54,992 nucleotides of DNA from Pseudomonadota bacterium (GTDB taxonomy: Bacteria > Pseudomonadota > Alphaproteobacteria > Acetobacterales > Acetobacteraceae): NCBI GenBank assembly GCA_021808545.1, contig JAKBBM010000006.1:1-54992 (forward strand), in the 5' to 3' direction. Both the position numbers and the translations under genes were made by a program. The stretch's first letter is position 1. The number at the start of each line of letters is the position of its first letter. Of the stretch, positions 45,073-52,961 are shown piece by piece. The notes under the pieces were generated by a model. The model did not search any database. It saw only the letters and a list, made by a program, of their open reading frames with translations, and was not told the origin of the DNA.

Positions 45073-45491
45073 TAATTTCATCCTTAACTTTGCGAAAGTT
45101 CGCAATGTGAGATTTTGTTGTGAGCGGATAGACTCCGATCCGGTAAAAGATCAGTACACTATCTGATCAGAAACTTCCAATAGCTGCCGAGGCCAAGACT
45201 TAAATATGTTGCCGCGAAACGTTAACACGCTGTCAAAAACGCCGCCATATGCGCAAAAAAACAGATTAAAGACAACGCGTGAACGGCATCCGGCCGGATT
45301 AAACGCAACTTCAAGTGCCTTATAAAATAGTTTGCATACAATCAGTTGAGTGTTTTTTTGTTGTTTTATCGCACCGAAAGTTGCTAGCAAAAGACAGAAA
45401 AAACGCATAAATGCACTTAAAATTCACCATTAATGCGTTAGCTTTAATGTTTCTATTACTTAATAAAAACCCAAGCCAAATTCATCTTGCC
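45073..45491. other. AT-rich 419-base gap without a convincing gene
   Basis: The stretch is clearly richer in A and T than its surroundings, especially 45330-45490. It holds the marR operator candidates and several T and A runs. An 85-codon frame on the minus strand (45151-45408) has no ribosome site, is rich in Phe, Val and Leu, and matches nothing I know, so I do not call it. The gap may be horizontally acquired or a strongly regulated promoter region. Confidence 0.6.
45086..45103. promoter_or_regulatory. Palindromes upstream of marR, likely operator
   Basis: AACTTT (45086-45091) and AAAGTT (45095-45100) form a perfect inverted repeat around GCG; GCGAA/TTCGC (45092-45103) overlaps it. It lies just upstream of the marR ribosome site, a usual place for MarR self-repression. 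A second inverted repeat, GATCAG-N8-CTGATC, is at 45149-45168. Confidence 0.5.
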
Positions 45492-46886
45492 TTAGTTTTG
45501 AAGATTTTTGTTACAAAAAATGTTCAGTGCACCAAGCAAGGCACGCAAGGATTGCGCTTCACCGCCCTCAGGTTGCCCTGGCCGGTTGGAATCATTCCAG
45601 GCATAGGTATCGATATGTGCCCACCGAATACCGGGGCTGACGAAATGACGAAGAAACAGTGCGGCGATAATGGCCCCCGCGAACGGTTTAGCCGAGACAT
45701 TGTTGAGATCGGCCATTGGGCTGTCCAGCCAAGATGTATACGCATCATGCAATGGCAGGCGCCACAACGGATCACCGGCGGCAAGGCCGGCCCGCAAGAT
45801 CATATCGGCCATGGCATCATCCGTGCAGAACAGGGCCGGCAGATCTGGCCCCAGGGCCACGCGCGCGGCCCCTGTCAGGGTTGCCACGTCAATCAGCCAG
45901 TCTGGCGTCGCGCTCGCGGCCTCGGCCAGAAGATCGCACAAAACTAAACGGCCTTCCGCGTCGGTATTCCCCACTTCCACGGTCAAGCCAGACCGGCTCC
46001 GCAATATATCGGACGGGCGCATTGCATGGCCAGATACGCTGTTCTCGACACACCCGATCCGGACCTGCAAGCGTAACGGCAAGTCAAGTGACATAACGGC
46101 CTGGGCCAGACCTAGAATAATTGCCGCCCCGCCCATGTCTTTCTTCATCCGCAGCATGGCGCTGCTGGGTTTAAGATCGTAGCCGCCCGTATCGAAGCAA
46201 ACCCCTTTGCCGCACAAGCTAATAAGGGGGGCGGTGGCGTCCGCACCACGGCCGCGCCATTCCAAAAGTACCGCGTGGGGCGGCCTGTCCGCGCCAGCCC
46301 CCACCGCCGCCATGGCGGGGTAGCGTTCTGTCAGCGCTGCGCCGGTTATGTGGGTAGCCTGCGCGCCATGCCGGGCGGCAAGGGCGAGGGCGGCTTCGGC
46401 CAGTTCGCCTGGGCCCAGCACGTTCGCGGGTGTGTTGATTAAGTCGCGCGTCAGCGTGATGGAAGCGGCCAGAATACGGGCACGGGCCGGCACGCTTGTG
46501 GCGCGTAACCGGGCGGGTGGGGTCGGTCTGGCTTTGAACTGGGTATAGCGATAGGCGCCAAGCAAAAAGCCCAGGGCAGCGTCCTCGGGATCGGCCATAT
46601 CATCGGCCAAACGCCAGACGCTGCCGGGGGGTAGGCACCCCGCGGCGGCGCCAAATCCTTGCAGGGCGGGTTTATCTCCCAAGCCTAGCAGAGCTCCGGC
46701 GAGGCTGCCATCAGGGCCAGGAAAAAGCAGAATTGTCCCGGCTTCGGCCTTGAATGAGGTAAGAGCGGCTTGCCGGGCTGCGGCGGGCAGGGCGGCGAGC
46801 ATCGCCGGAAGCCCGGCCGGGCGGACAGCATGAAGCGGCAATGCCGCCATGGTTTCTTCAACCAGACCCGCCAGATTTTCCGCCAT
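45492..46886 (-). CDS. M17-family leucyl aminopeptidase
   Basis: A 464-residue zinc or manganese aminopeptidase. The metal ligands are in GKGVCFDTGGYDLKP and NTDAEGRLVLCDLL, with a central KDMGGAA motif. The N-terminal half is the usual macro-like domain, shorter than in PepA. It releases N-terminal residues from peptides in the cytosol. Two substitutions in the first motif (Cys for Thr, Tyr for Ile) are mild. Transcription would end in the AT-rich gap. Confidence 0.92.
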   Translation of the reverse strand: MAENLAGLVEETMAALPLHAVRPAGLPAMLAALPAAARQAALTSFKAEAGTILLFPGPDGSLAGALLGLGDKPALQGFGAAAGCLPPGSVWRLADDMADPEDAALGFLLGAYRYTQFKARPTPPARLRATSVPARARILAASITLTRDLINTPANVLGPGELAEAALALAARHGAQATHITGAALTERYPAMAAVGAGADRPPHAVLLEWRGRGADATAPLISLCGKGVCFDTGGYDLKPSSAMLRMKKDMGGAAIILGLAQAVMSLDLPLRLQVRIGCVENSVSGHAMRPSDILRSRSGLTVEVGNTDAEGRLVLCDLLAEAASATPDWLIDVATLTGAARVALGPDLPALFCTDDAMADMILRAGLAAGDPLWRLPLHDAYTSWLDSPMADLNNVSAKPFAGAIIAALFLRHFVSPGIRWAHIDTYAWNDSNRPGQPEGGEAQSLRALLGALNIFCNKNLQN

Positions 46887-46942
46887 GCCCGCCTCCTTAT
46901 TATTAAGTGGAGGCTTATATATATGTTTTGGTGAGGGGAATA

Positions 46943-46963
46943 CCGGCGGAACAGGCCCGCCGG
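46943..46963 (-). terminator. Hairpin after the second cold-shock gene
   Basis: CCGGCGG (46943-46949) pairs perfectly with CCGCCGG (46957-46963) around a seven-base loop. No T tract follows on the minus strand, so termination would have to be Rho-assisted or weak. Confidence 0.4.
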
Positions 46964-46972
46964 CATATTTTG

Positions 46973-47218
46973 TTAGTGCAGACGCTCAATCGAGATAGCC
47001 GCGACCCGCCCCTCGCGCTGCTGGAGGGCAAAGCGCACGCGTTCGCCTTCATTCAGCTTGCGTAGCCCCGCATGCTGGACCGCGCTGATGTGAACGAAAA
47101 TATCGTTCCCACCGGTGTCCGGGGCAATAAATCCATAGCCTTTACCGGGATTGAACCATTTTACAATTCCGGTAATGACGGCATCCTGCCGTGCTTTGTC
47201 TTCTTGAATCGTTTCCAT
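46973..47218 (-). CDS. Cold-shock domain protein (second copy)
   Basis: An 81-residue protein with one cold-shock domain preceded by a short charged N-terminal tail. RNP1 reads KGYGFI and RNP2 IFVHI. It differs clearly from the copy at 5383 and is of the longer alphaproteobacterial type. The ATG at 47218 has an AAGGTG site; a longer frame begins at 47275 but lacks one. The 165 bases up to gcrA include the palindrome ATTGATCAAT (47315-47324), near a possible promoter. Confidence 0.9.
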   Translation of the reverse strand: METIQEDKARQDAVITGIVKWFNPGKGYGFIAPDTGGNDIFVHISAVQHAGLRKLNEGERVRFALQQREGRVAAISIERLH

Positions 47219-47372
47219 TTTGACACCTTGTCCTGGCCCGGGTTGATCCCGGGCATGGGTCATGCGCGCGGTCAAACCAGCCGGCGTGGCACAAGTTTAA
47301 ACGCAATGGTTACGATTGATCAATTGGAAACATGTGCTGCAACGCAGCGTCAAATACAAATAAGCAGTGGGC

Positions 47373-47392
47373 GCGGCCTGGGGTTAGGCCGC
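47373..47392 (-). terminator. Hairpin at the end of gcrA
   Basis: GCGGCCT (47373-47379) pairs perfectly with AGGCCGC (47386-47392) around six bases; the stem covers the gcrA stop codon. On the minus strand a T-rich stretch follows about ten bases later. Confidence 0.45.
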
Positions 47393-47830
47393 ATCCTCGC
47401 GCTTGTCACGGACCCGCACATAGGCAATGGCGGCATGCTCTTCGCAATAAGGCTTGCCCGCCACGGCGGCGGCATTGCAGAAGTGAAAACTGGGCTTTCC
47501 GGGCTCGCCAATGGGCCAGCAGCAAGGTGTGGCGCGCGGCGCCATTTTCACCGACGGCATGACAGCGCGCAGGCTAGCGGTGGGCGCACCGACGGATGCG
47601 GTCAGGGGCGGCAGGGTTGGGCCGTGCGCGCGCTTGGGCGGGACCGGACGAACGGCGGCACCGCTTTCCTGACGGCGAATCGGCGAGGGACGAGCCGGCA
47701 AGTTCAAACGATGCGCCTTACCGACAACGGCATTCTTGGAAATATTCAGCCGCCGGCCGATCTCGGCCGTTGACAGACCTTCCGCCCACAGAGTTCTGAG
47801 CTTGCCAATGCTTTCCTCATTCCACTCCAT
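47384..47830 (-). CDS. gcrA: GcrA cell-cycle regulator
   Basis: A 148-residue alphaproteobacterial transcription factor. The N-terminal DNA-binding part is WNEESIGKLRTLWAEGLSTAEIGRRLNISKNAVVGKAHRL, shown here as WNEESIGKLRTLWAEGLS and AEIGRRLNISKNAVVGKAHR; the C-terminal sigma-factor-binding end has the metal-like cysteine set CCWPIGEPG, FHFCN and GKPYCEEH. GcrA activates promoters carrying GANTC sites methylated by CcrM. A GAGTC lies 81 bases before the gene and another just before mipZ. The ATG at 47830 matches the family start. CcrM itself is not in the window. Confidence 0.95.
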   Translation of the reverse strand: MEWNEESIGKLRTLWAEGLSTAEIGRRLNISKNAVVGKAHRLNLPARPSPIRRQESGAAVRPVPPKRAHGPTLPPLTASVGAPTASLRAVMPSVKMAPRATPCCWPIGEPGKPSFHFCNAAAVAGKPYCEEHAAIAYVRVRDKREDAA

Positions 47831-47948
47831 CTTGGGGTTCCCCTGCTGTGCAATACCAAATGGAGTAGAGGCAGCCGCGTTTTCACGCAATATCTAGAAA
47901 GCCGTGTTCGAGTCCTTTTCTGTGGAAAACTAATTTTTCGTTGAGGTG

Positions 47949-48476
47949 TTATTTCACGGTCTCGCCTGGAAACGTCCCCCAGAAATCCGTTCTGGCCAGG
48001 TAGCCGCTCTTATGTCCGGCCTTGACCTTACAAAATGCGCTATCGCCGTCGCAATGCAGGATGTCGCCGGTGACCCCTTTATCAAGATAGGCGACCACGT
48101 TGGCGCCTTGGCGCGGCGCGCTATACAGCATGGCTTGGGTGGCGGTGACATAAAAAGTCCGGCGGGCGCGGATTGTGGCCTCATGCAGCCAGCCCGTGCC
48201 GCCATCGGGGGCGATGATATGGCGCCAGACGTTGAATTCCCCGATAATTTCCACCGGCAACCCGGCACGCTTATAGACCCAATTGACCGGATACTGGAAT
48301 CCGGGCCCGGCGCGGACATTGACATCGTCCGAGCGCAGCGAGACGAAGCGCGGCACGGGCAGGCCCGTATTACTGCCCACGGCGGGACCTGGGCCGGTAC
48401 CCGGGTTGGGGGCTGGCGCCGCAGCGCATAACAGCAGCGCGGCGAGCGTGGCGAGAATTAGCCGCAGACGGGGCAT
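47949..48476 (-). CDS. Secreted bacterial SH3-domain protein
   Basis: A 175-residue exported protein with a signal peptide (hydrophobic LILATLAALLLCAAAP, cleavage near residue 20) and two SH3b-like segments: RSDDVNVRAGPGFQYPVNWVY, split here as SDDVNVRAGPG and FQYPVNWVY, and a second one around SAPRQGANVVAYLDKG. Such domains bind cell-wall material or act as ligand-recognition modules. The final WGTFPGE motif is typical of the alphaproteobacterial family. It overlaps the 3' end of the MoeB/ThiF gene by 19 bases. Confidence 0.88.
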   Translation of the reverse strand: MPRLRLILATLAALLLCAAAPAPNPGTGPGPAVGSNTGLPVPRFVSLRSDDVNVRAGPGFQYPVNWVYKRAGLPVEIIGEFNVWRHIIAPDGGTGWLHEATIRARRTFYVTATQAMLYSAPRQGANVVAYLDKGVTGDILHCDGDSAFCKVKAGHKSGYLARTDFWGTFPGETVK

Positions 48477-49213
48477 GCCGGGTCCTTTCTTAGCCGGATC
48501 TTACGGAAATTGGCATCCAGCGCATTCCAGACCAGCAGCCAGCCGGACAGCGACGTGCCAATCCCCGTAATTTCCTTGATAACTTCGGTGGCCTGGAGTG
48601 TGCCCATCACGCCGGTCACAGCCCCCAAAACCCCAGCCTCGGAGCAGGCGGGCACCAGCCCTTCCGGCGGCGGGGCAGGGTGGAGACAGCGGTAACACGG
48701 CCCGCCCGTATGCGGCTTGAAGGTGGAGAGCTGGCCCTCAAAGCGCAGCACGGCGGCGCTGACCAGGGTTTTGCGCGCGGCCACGCAGGCATCGGCCAGT
48801 AGAAAGCGCGTGGCGAAATTATCGGTGCCATCGCAGATAATGTCATAATCGGCGAGCAGGGCGGCCACATTCTGCGCATCCAGGCGCGTCTGGTGGGGGA
48901 TGATCTCAACCAGCGGGTTAAGCCGCGCGAGCGCCGCCTGGCCTGATTCCACCTTCGGCCGGCCGAGATTTTCCGTATCATGCATGATCTGGCGTTGCAG
49001 GTTGGACAGTTCGACCGTATCGGCATCCACAAGCCCGATACGCCCCACCCCGGCCGCGGCCAGATAGAGAGCGAGCGGCGCGCCAAGGCCACCGGCCCCC
49101 ACCACCAGAACCCGTGCCGTCTTGAGCCGCGCCTGCCCGGTGCCGCCCAGCTCGCGCAGCAGAATATGGCGCGAATAGCGCTGGATTTCGTCCTCGGAGA
49201 AATTAAATTCCAT
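48458..49213 (-). CDS. MoeB/ThiF-family adenylyltransferase (E1-like)
   Basis: A 251-residue enzyme that adenylates the C-terminal glycine of a ubiquitin-like sulfur carrier (MoaD or ThiS). The ATP loop VVGAGGLGAPLALYLA, the RYSRHILLRE start, DNFATR and the zinc cysteines CYRC and CPVC at the end are typical. MoeB and ThiF cannot be told apart by eye. The ATG at 49213 fits the family start but has no ribosome site; the -10-like CATAAT just upstream suggests a leaderless or near-leaderless message. Confidence 0.9.
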   Translation of the reverse strand: MEFNFSEDEIQRYSRHILLRELGGTGQARLKTARVLVVGAGGLGAPLALYLAAAGVGRIGLVDADTVELSNLQRQIMHDTENLGRPKVESGQAALARLNPLVEIIPHQTRLDAQNVAALLADYDIICDGTDNFATRFLLADACVAARKTLVSAAVLRFEGQLSTFKPHTGGPCYRCLHPAPPPEGLVPACSEAGVLGAVTGVMGTLQATEVIKEITGIGTSLSGWLLVWNALDANFRKIRLRKDPACPVCG

Positions 49214-49216
49214 ACT

Positions 49217-49237
49217 GTGACATATATTATGCGTCAC
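49217..49237. promoter_or_regulatory. Inverted repeat in the moeB / flavin oxidoreductase gap
   Basis: GTGAC (49217-49221) and GTCAC (49233-49237) are perfect reverse complements around 11 AT-rich bases. The site starts four bases from the MoeB/ThiF ATG. The spacing does not fit a Crp site. A divergent 157-base gap is a likely place for a shared operator. Confidence 0.35.
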
Positions 49238-49370
49238 GCGCCGGGCAAATGCGAAGGATTGAGACTTCACGCCCTGTGTCAATCTGGTAATAGAGACGTG
49301 CTAGAGGAGGGCGTCTGCGGCCGTCTTTTCGTGTTATGCGGCGCGTGCCGCGGTTCAAGGTTTGCAAGAT

Positions 49371-50786
49371 ATGAAGTTGATCAACGCCATCCGCATGGGT
49401 GGTTCCGAGATTTTGCCCTTGGTGGAGGGCGGCAAGGGGGTTGCTGTCTCCAATGGCGTAACCGCGGGCCATTGGGCCGCGTGCGGTGGCGCGGGCACGT
49501 TTTCCGCCGTGAACGCCGATAGTTATGACAAGGACGGCAATGTTATCCCGCAAATCTATCGCGGCCGGACCCGGCGCGACCGGCATGAGGAGCTGATTAA
49601 TTACGCCATCGAGGGCGGCGTGGCCCAGGCCGAGCGCGCCTGGGATATTTCCGGCGGTAAGGGGCGGATTCACGCCAATATTCTGTGGGAGATGGGCGGG
49701 GCTGAGCGCGTCATCACCGGGATTTTGGAGCGCACCAAGGGAATCGTGAACGGCATTACCTGCGGGGCCGGCATGCCCTACCGGCTGGCCGAGATCGCGG
49801 CGCGCTTTAACGTGCATTATTATCCCATCGTCTCTTCGGGGCGGGCCTTCTCGGCGCTGTGGAAGCGCGCTTATTGCAAGGTTGCGGATCTCTTGGGCGG
49901 TGTCGTGTATGAGGATCCCTGGCTGGCCGGCGGGCATAATGGCCTGTCCAATTCAGAAGATCCTGCCAAGCCCGAATCCCCGTTTCCCCGTCTGGTCGCG
50001 CTGCGCAAGGTGATGCGTGGCTTTGGCCTTGGTGATACACCGATCATCATGGCCGGGGGTGTCTGGGCGCTGGAAGAATGGGAAGATTATATCGGCAATC
50101 CGGATATCGGGCCGATCGCCTTTCAGTTCGGCACCCGCCCGCTGCTGACCCGCGAAAGCCCAATCCCGCAGAGCTGGAAGGAACGGCTTCTGACCCTTAA
50201 GCCGGGTGATGTGTTCCTCAACCGTTTCTCGCCCACGGGCTTTTACTCCTCGGCCGTGAATAACGATTTCATCAAGGAATTGCGCGCCCGCAATGAGCAC
50301 CAGGCTGCCTATACGCCAGAGCCTGTTGGCGAGCATGTGGTGGAATATGGCGTGGGCGCGCGTAAGCGCTCGGTCTATCTCACCGCGCCCGATTATGCCC
50401 GCGTGAAGGAATGGGAAGAGGCAGGCTTTACCGAGGCTCTGCGCACCCCTGATTCCACGTTGATTTTCGTAACCCCAGCGCAAGCCGAGGAAATTCACGA
50501 GGATCAGGTGAACTGCATGGGCTGCCTGAGCCAGTGCCGCTTTTCCAACTGGAGCCAGGAAGGCCCGGATTTCGACAATGGCAAGAAGGCCGATCCGCGC
50601 AGCTTCTGCATCCAGAAATCGCTGCAGAACATCGCCCACGCCGCCCCGGATGACGAGGCCGCGATTGAGCACAACCTGATGTTCGCCGGCCACAACGCAC
50701 ATCGCTTCGCCACAGACCCGTTCTATTCCAATGGGTTCATCCCTAGCGTGAGGGAATTATTCGAGCGTATTCTAACCGGCAAATAA
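49371..50786 (+). CDS. Nitronate monooxygenase-family protein with a four-cysteine C-terminal motif
   Basis: A 471-residue flavin oxidoreductase related to the 2-nitropropane dioxygenase family but longer than the usual ~350. The barrel part includes ITCGAGMPYRLAEIAARF, AGGHNGLSNSEDP and PIIMAGGVWALEEWE. Near the C-terminus four cysteines are arranged as C382-x2-C385-x3-C389-x23-C413 (CMGCLSQC, then FCIQKSLQ), similar to the iron-sulfur sites of dienoyl-CoA reductase-type flavoenzymes. The function is unknown. The ATG at 49371 is preferred to a TTG three codons earlier. Confidence 0.8.
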   Translation: MKLINAIRMGGSEILPLVEGGKGVAVSNGVTAGHWAACGGAGTFSAVNADSYDKDGNVIPQIYRGRTRRDRHEELINYAIEGGVAQAERAWDISGGKGRIHANILWEMGGAERVITGILERTKGIVNGITCGAGMPYRLAEIAARFNVHYYPIVSSGRAFSALWKRAYCKVADLLGGVVYEDPWLAGGHNGLSNSEDPAKPESPFPRLVALRKVMRGFGLGDTPIIMAGGVWALEEWEDYIGNPDIGPIAFQFGTRPLLTRESPIPQSWKERLLTLKPGDVFLNRFSPTGFYSSAVNNDFIKELRARNEHQAAYTPEPVGEHVVEYGVGARKRSVYLTAPDYARVKEWEEAGFTEALRTPDSTLIFVTPAQAEEIHEDQVNCMGCLSQCRFSNWSQEGPDFDNGKKADPRSFCIQKSLQNIAHAAPDDEAAIEHNLMFAGHNAHRFATDPFYSNGFIPSVRELFERILTGK

Positions 50787-50844
50787 CCCTCTCCCGGCCG
50801 ATGTCCGCGTCCGGCTAGACTGGATCTGGGACATCGAGTCGGAG

Positions 50845-51711
50845 ATGCTGAACGTGGACATGACCGTCAGGGCCGCGCGCCCTCATATTATTGTGCTGGG
50901 TAATGAAAAAGGCGGATCTGGCAAATCCACCACCGCCATTCATATCATCGTGGCATTGCTGCGCGACGGGTTTAAGGTTGGCGCCATAGATCTGGATGCC
51001 CGCCAGGGGACACTGGCGGGCACGCTGGCCGCACGCCGTGCCTTTGTCGAACGGCGGGGCGTGGATCTGCCATTGCCCAGCTTTCGCGCCGTGCACCGGG
51101 CCGATCTGGACCACAGACGTGAGGCGGAGGCCGAGGAGCGCGCCCGCTTTGAGGCCGCCTGCGCCGAATTACAGACGGAAGGCGCGCAGGTGCTGGTGAT
51201 TGATTGCCCCGGTGCGGATACGTTTCTTTCTCGCCATGGCCATGCCCAGGCCGACACGCTGATCACGCCGATCAACGATAGTTTCGTCGATTTCTCCATG
51301 TTGGCGAAGGTGGACCCGGAGAATCATGACATCGTGCATCCCAGTATTTATGCCGAGATGGTATGGGAGGCGCGCAAGCAGCGCTTTAGCAGCGACCGCG
51401 GCAAGATCGACTGGATCGTGATGCGCAACCGGCTCGCGGCGGTGGAAGCGCGTAATAAGCGCGATGTCGGTGAGACGCTGAACCATCTAGCCCGGCGCAT
51501 CGGCTTTCGTACGGTCAAAGGGTTTGGCGAGCGCGTGATTTACCGCGAACTTTATCTGCAAGGACTAACCTTGATGGATGTACGCGAAGCCAATATCGGC
51601 ATCTCTCTCGGGCTCTCGCACATTGCCGCGCGCAACGAGGTGCGCGCCCTGGTAAGCACGCTCAAGCTGCCACGCCCCAGCCTAAACGCGCTGCCCGCGG
51701 AAGAAAAATAA
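50845..51711 (+). CDS. mipZ: MipZ-like ParA ATPase (division-site regulator)
   Basis: A 288-residue deviant Walker ATPase. The P-loop KGGSGKST is at 22-29 and the switch region LDARQGTLAG follows; WIVMRNRLAAVEARNKRDV and GERVIYRELYLQGLTLMD are characteristic of MipZ. In Caulobacter MipZ forms gradients from the ParB-bound poles and inhibits FtsZ. A GAGTC site ends five bases before the start, matching the GcrA/CcrM control of mipZ known in Caulobacter. The start may be ATG 50845 or the ATG five codons later. Confidence 0.9.
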   Translation: MLNVDMTVRAARPHIIVLGNEKGGSGKSTTAIHIIVALLRDGFKVGAIDLDARQGTLAGTLAARRAFVERRGVDLPLPSFRAVHRADLDHRREAEAEERARFEAACAELQTEGAQVLVIDCPGADTFLSRHGHAQADTLITPINDSFVDFSMLAKVDPENHDIVHPSIYAEMVWEARKQRFSSDRGKIDWIVMRNRLAAVEARNKRDVGETLNHLARRIGFRTVKGFGERVIYRELYLQGLTLMDVREANIGISLGLSHIAARNEVRALVSTLKLPRPSLNALPAEEK

Positions 51712-51808
51712 ACGTTTTAATTCATGTTGTTGCATCTTGACAGGGGCGGCCGCCTCATGCGCTCTAAATGATTAATTAAATACCAGAATTTGTGCTTGGG
51801 AGGTTTAT

Positions 51809-52222
51809 TTGTCTGAAACAAATCGTTTGGATGCGGCGCTGCATAAGGCTTTTTTGACAATGCCGGACTGCATTGTCATGTATTATCTGGATTTGTCGAC
51901 GGGACTGCTGATGGGCATGAAGTCGAATAACCAGATGCCTCAGGAAGCGATCGACCTGATTGCCGCGGTGATGACCGACATGTTCCAAGGCCCCAATGTC
52001 AGTATGATGGAAACATTGGCCCGGAAATATCAGGGCATGCCCGAGGATGAGCATTTCTTCCAGACGATTTTGACGATGAACGGCATGGGGTTGCAGCTCG
52101 CCATACGCGGTAAGCGCTACCCAGACTATGTTACCGTTTTCTATTGCCGCAGCACCGCTAATCTGGGCATGATCATGGCCCGCGCCCGCATGGCGATTCC
52201 GATGATCGAGGAAGGCATGTGA
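51809..52222 (+). CDS. Small protein with Roadblock/LC7-like features
   Basis: A 137-residue cytoplasmic protein I cannot name with certainty. The pattern CIVMYYLDLSTGLLMG at the start, a central helix, and VTVFYCRSTANLGMIMARAR at the end resemble the alternating strands and helix of Roadblock/LC7 domains, which often regulate small GTPases or polarity. It is methionine-rich (14 Met). The start is TTG at 51809, six bases after a strong GGGAGG site. It lies downstream of mipZ but after a 97-base gap, so co-transcription is uncertain. Confidence 0.6.
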   Translation: MSETNRLDAALHKAFLTMPDCIVMYYLDLSTGLLMGMKSNNQMPQEAIDLIAAVMTDMFQGPNVSMMETLARKYQGMPEDEHFFQTILTMNGMGLQLAIRGKRYPDYVTVFYCRSTANLGMIMARARMAIPMIEEGM

Positions 52223-52264
52223 ATGGCTTGCGCCCGCCAGGTCAGCGCAGGCGCAAGACCCGTC

Positions 52265-52663
52265 CTAATCTGAGCGCAAATCTCTCAGATAGGCGATCAG
52301 ATCCCCGCGGTCGGCGGCGTTGGGCACCCCCATATGCATGAGGCTGCCCGGCGTGGGCATCTTGGTGCCCGCCGCGAACGAGCTGGGGCTGCGCAAGAAT
52401 AAATCGAGCTCGGTTGCTGTCAGGATAATATGAGTCTGCCGCAGGGCCGGACTGAAATGGTAGCCAGGTACCGTGCCGGCGGGGCGGCCATACACGCCGG
52501 CCAAACTTGGGCCCACCCCATTCTGGCCCGGCTGCGCGCTATGGCACGCCGCGCATTCCGCCGCGAACAGAGCCTTGCCACGGGCCGCGTCTTGCGCGAG
52601 GGCGGCACTGGCGAAAGCGGCGCAAGAGAGCAGGCCCGCCGCGCAAAGTCTCATGATATTCAT
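52265..52663 (-). CDS. Class I c-type cytochrome
   Basis: A 132-residue exported monoheme cytochrome c. A signal peptide (residues 1-23, cleaved after ALAQ-like sequence) precedes the heme site C37-A-A-C40-H41; the axial methionine is Met102 in GTKMPTPG. It would carry electrons in the periplasm. It runs head-on to the Roadblock-like gene, ending 42 bases from it. Confidence 0.93.
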   Translation of the reverse strand: MNIMRLCAAGLLSCAAFASAALAQDAARGKALFAAECAACHSAQPGQNGVGPSLAGVYGRPAGTVPGYHFSPALRQTHIILTATELDLFLRSPSSFAAGTKMPTPGSLMHMGVPNAADRGDLIAYLRDLRSD

Positions 52664-52961
52664 GGTTGCATCTCCTTATCTTTGCTTGAGTTCAAGCGCC
52701 GGCCCGCCGCGATGGAAGGCCACGCGACACGAACGGCCAATTATTAAGATTAAAAAATATTCTTTTATTGAAATGACGTGCGTCAATATAACAAAAACTT
52801 TAGAAAGCCCTTCCGATAAGGCGAAAAGCTTCCAGCCAGGAGGGGGCGAACAAAACAGGACTTCCTTGATCAGCAAGGCAGACAGAAAAAGAATCTTGGC
52901 TCTTGCTTTTTACCGCCGCAATGCCTTGTAGAGAGTCGCTTGATGGCGGAGTTGGCTTGAT
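52664..52961. other. AT-rich divergent gap between cytochrome c and the CobA-type gene
   Basis: Nearly 300 bases with long A/T stretches and no convincing gene. A near-palindrome TGACG-TG-CGTCA lies at 52774-52785, and promoters for the two divergent genes are likely here. A 66-codon minus-strand frame (52676-52876) has no ribosome site and no recognisable features. Confidence 0.5.

Noticed and set aside
45151-45408. 85-codon minus-strand frame in the AT-rich gap
   Set aside because: No ribosome site, odd composition and no recognisable features; AT-rich DNA gives such frames by chance in either direction.
49217-49237. Reading the GTGAC/GTCAC repeat as a Crp site
   Set aside because: Crp half-sites are separated by six bases; here the gap between the TGA and TCA cores is far larger.
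52676-52876. 66-codon minus-strand frame before the CobA-type gene
   Set aside because: No ribosome site and hydrophobic, AT-driven composition; lies in a divergent promoter gap.
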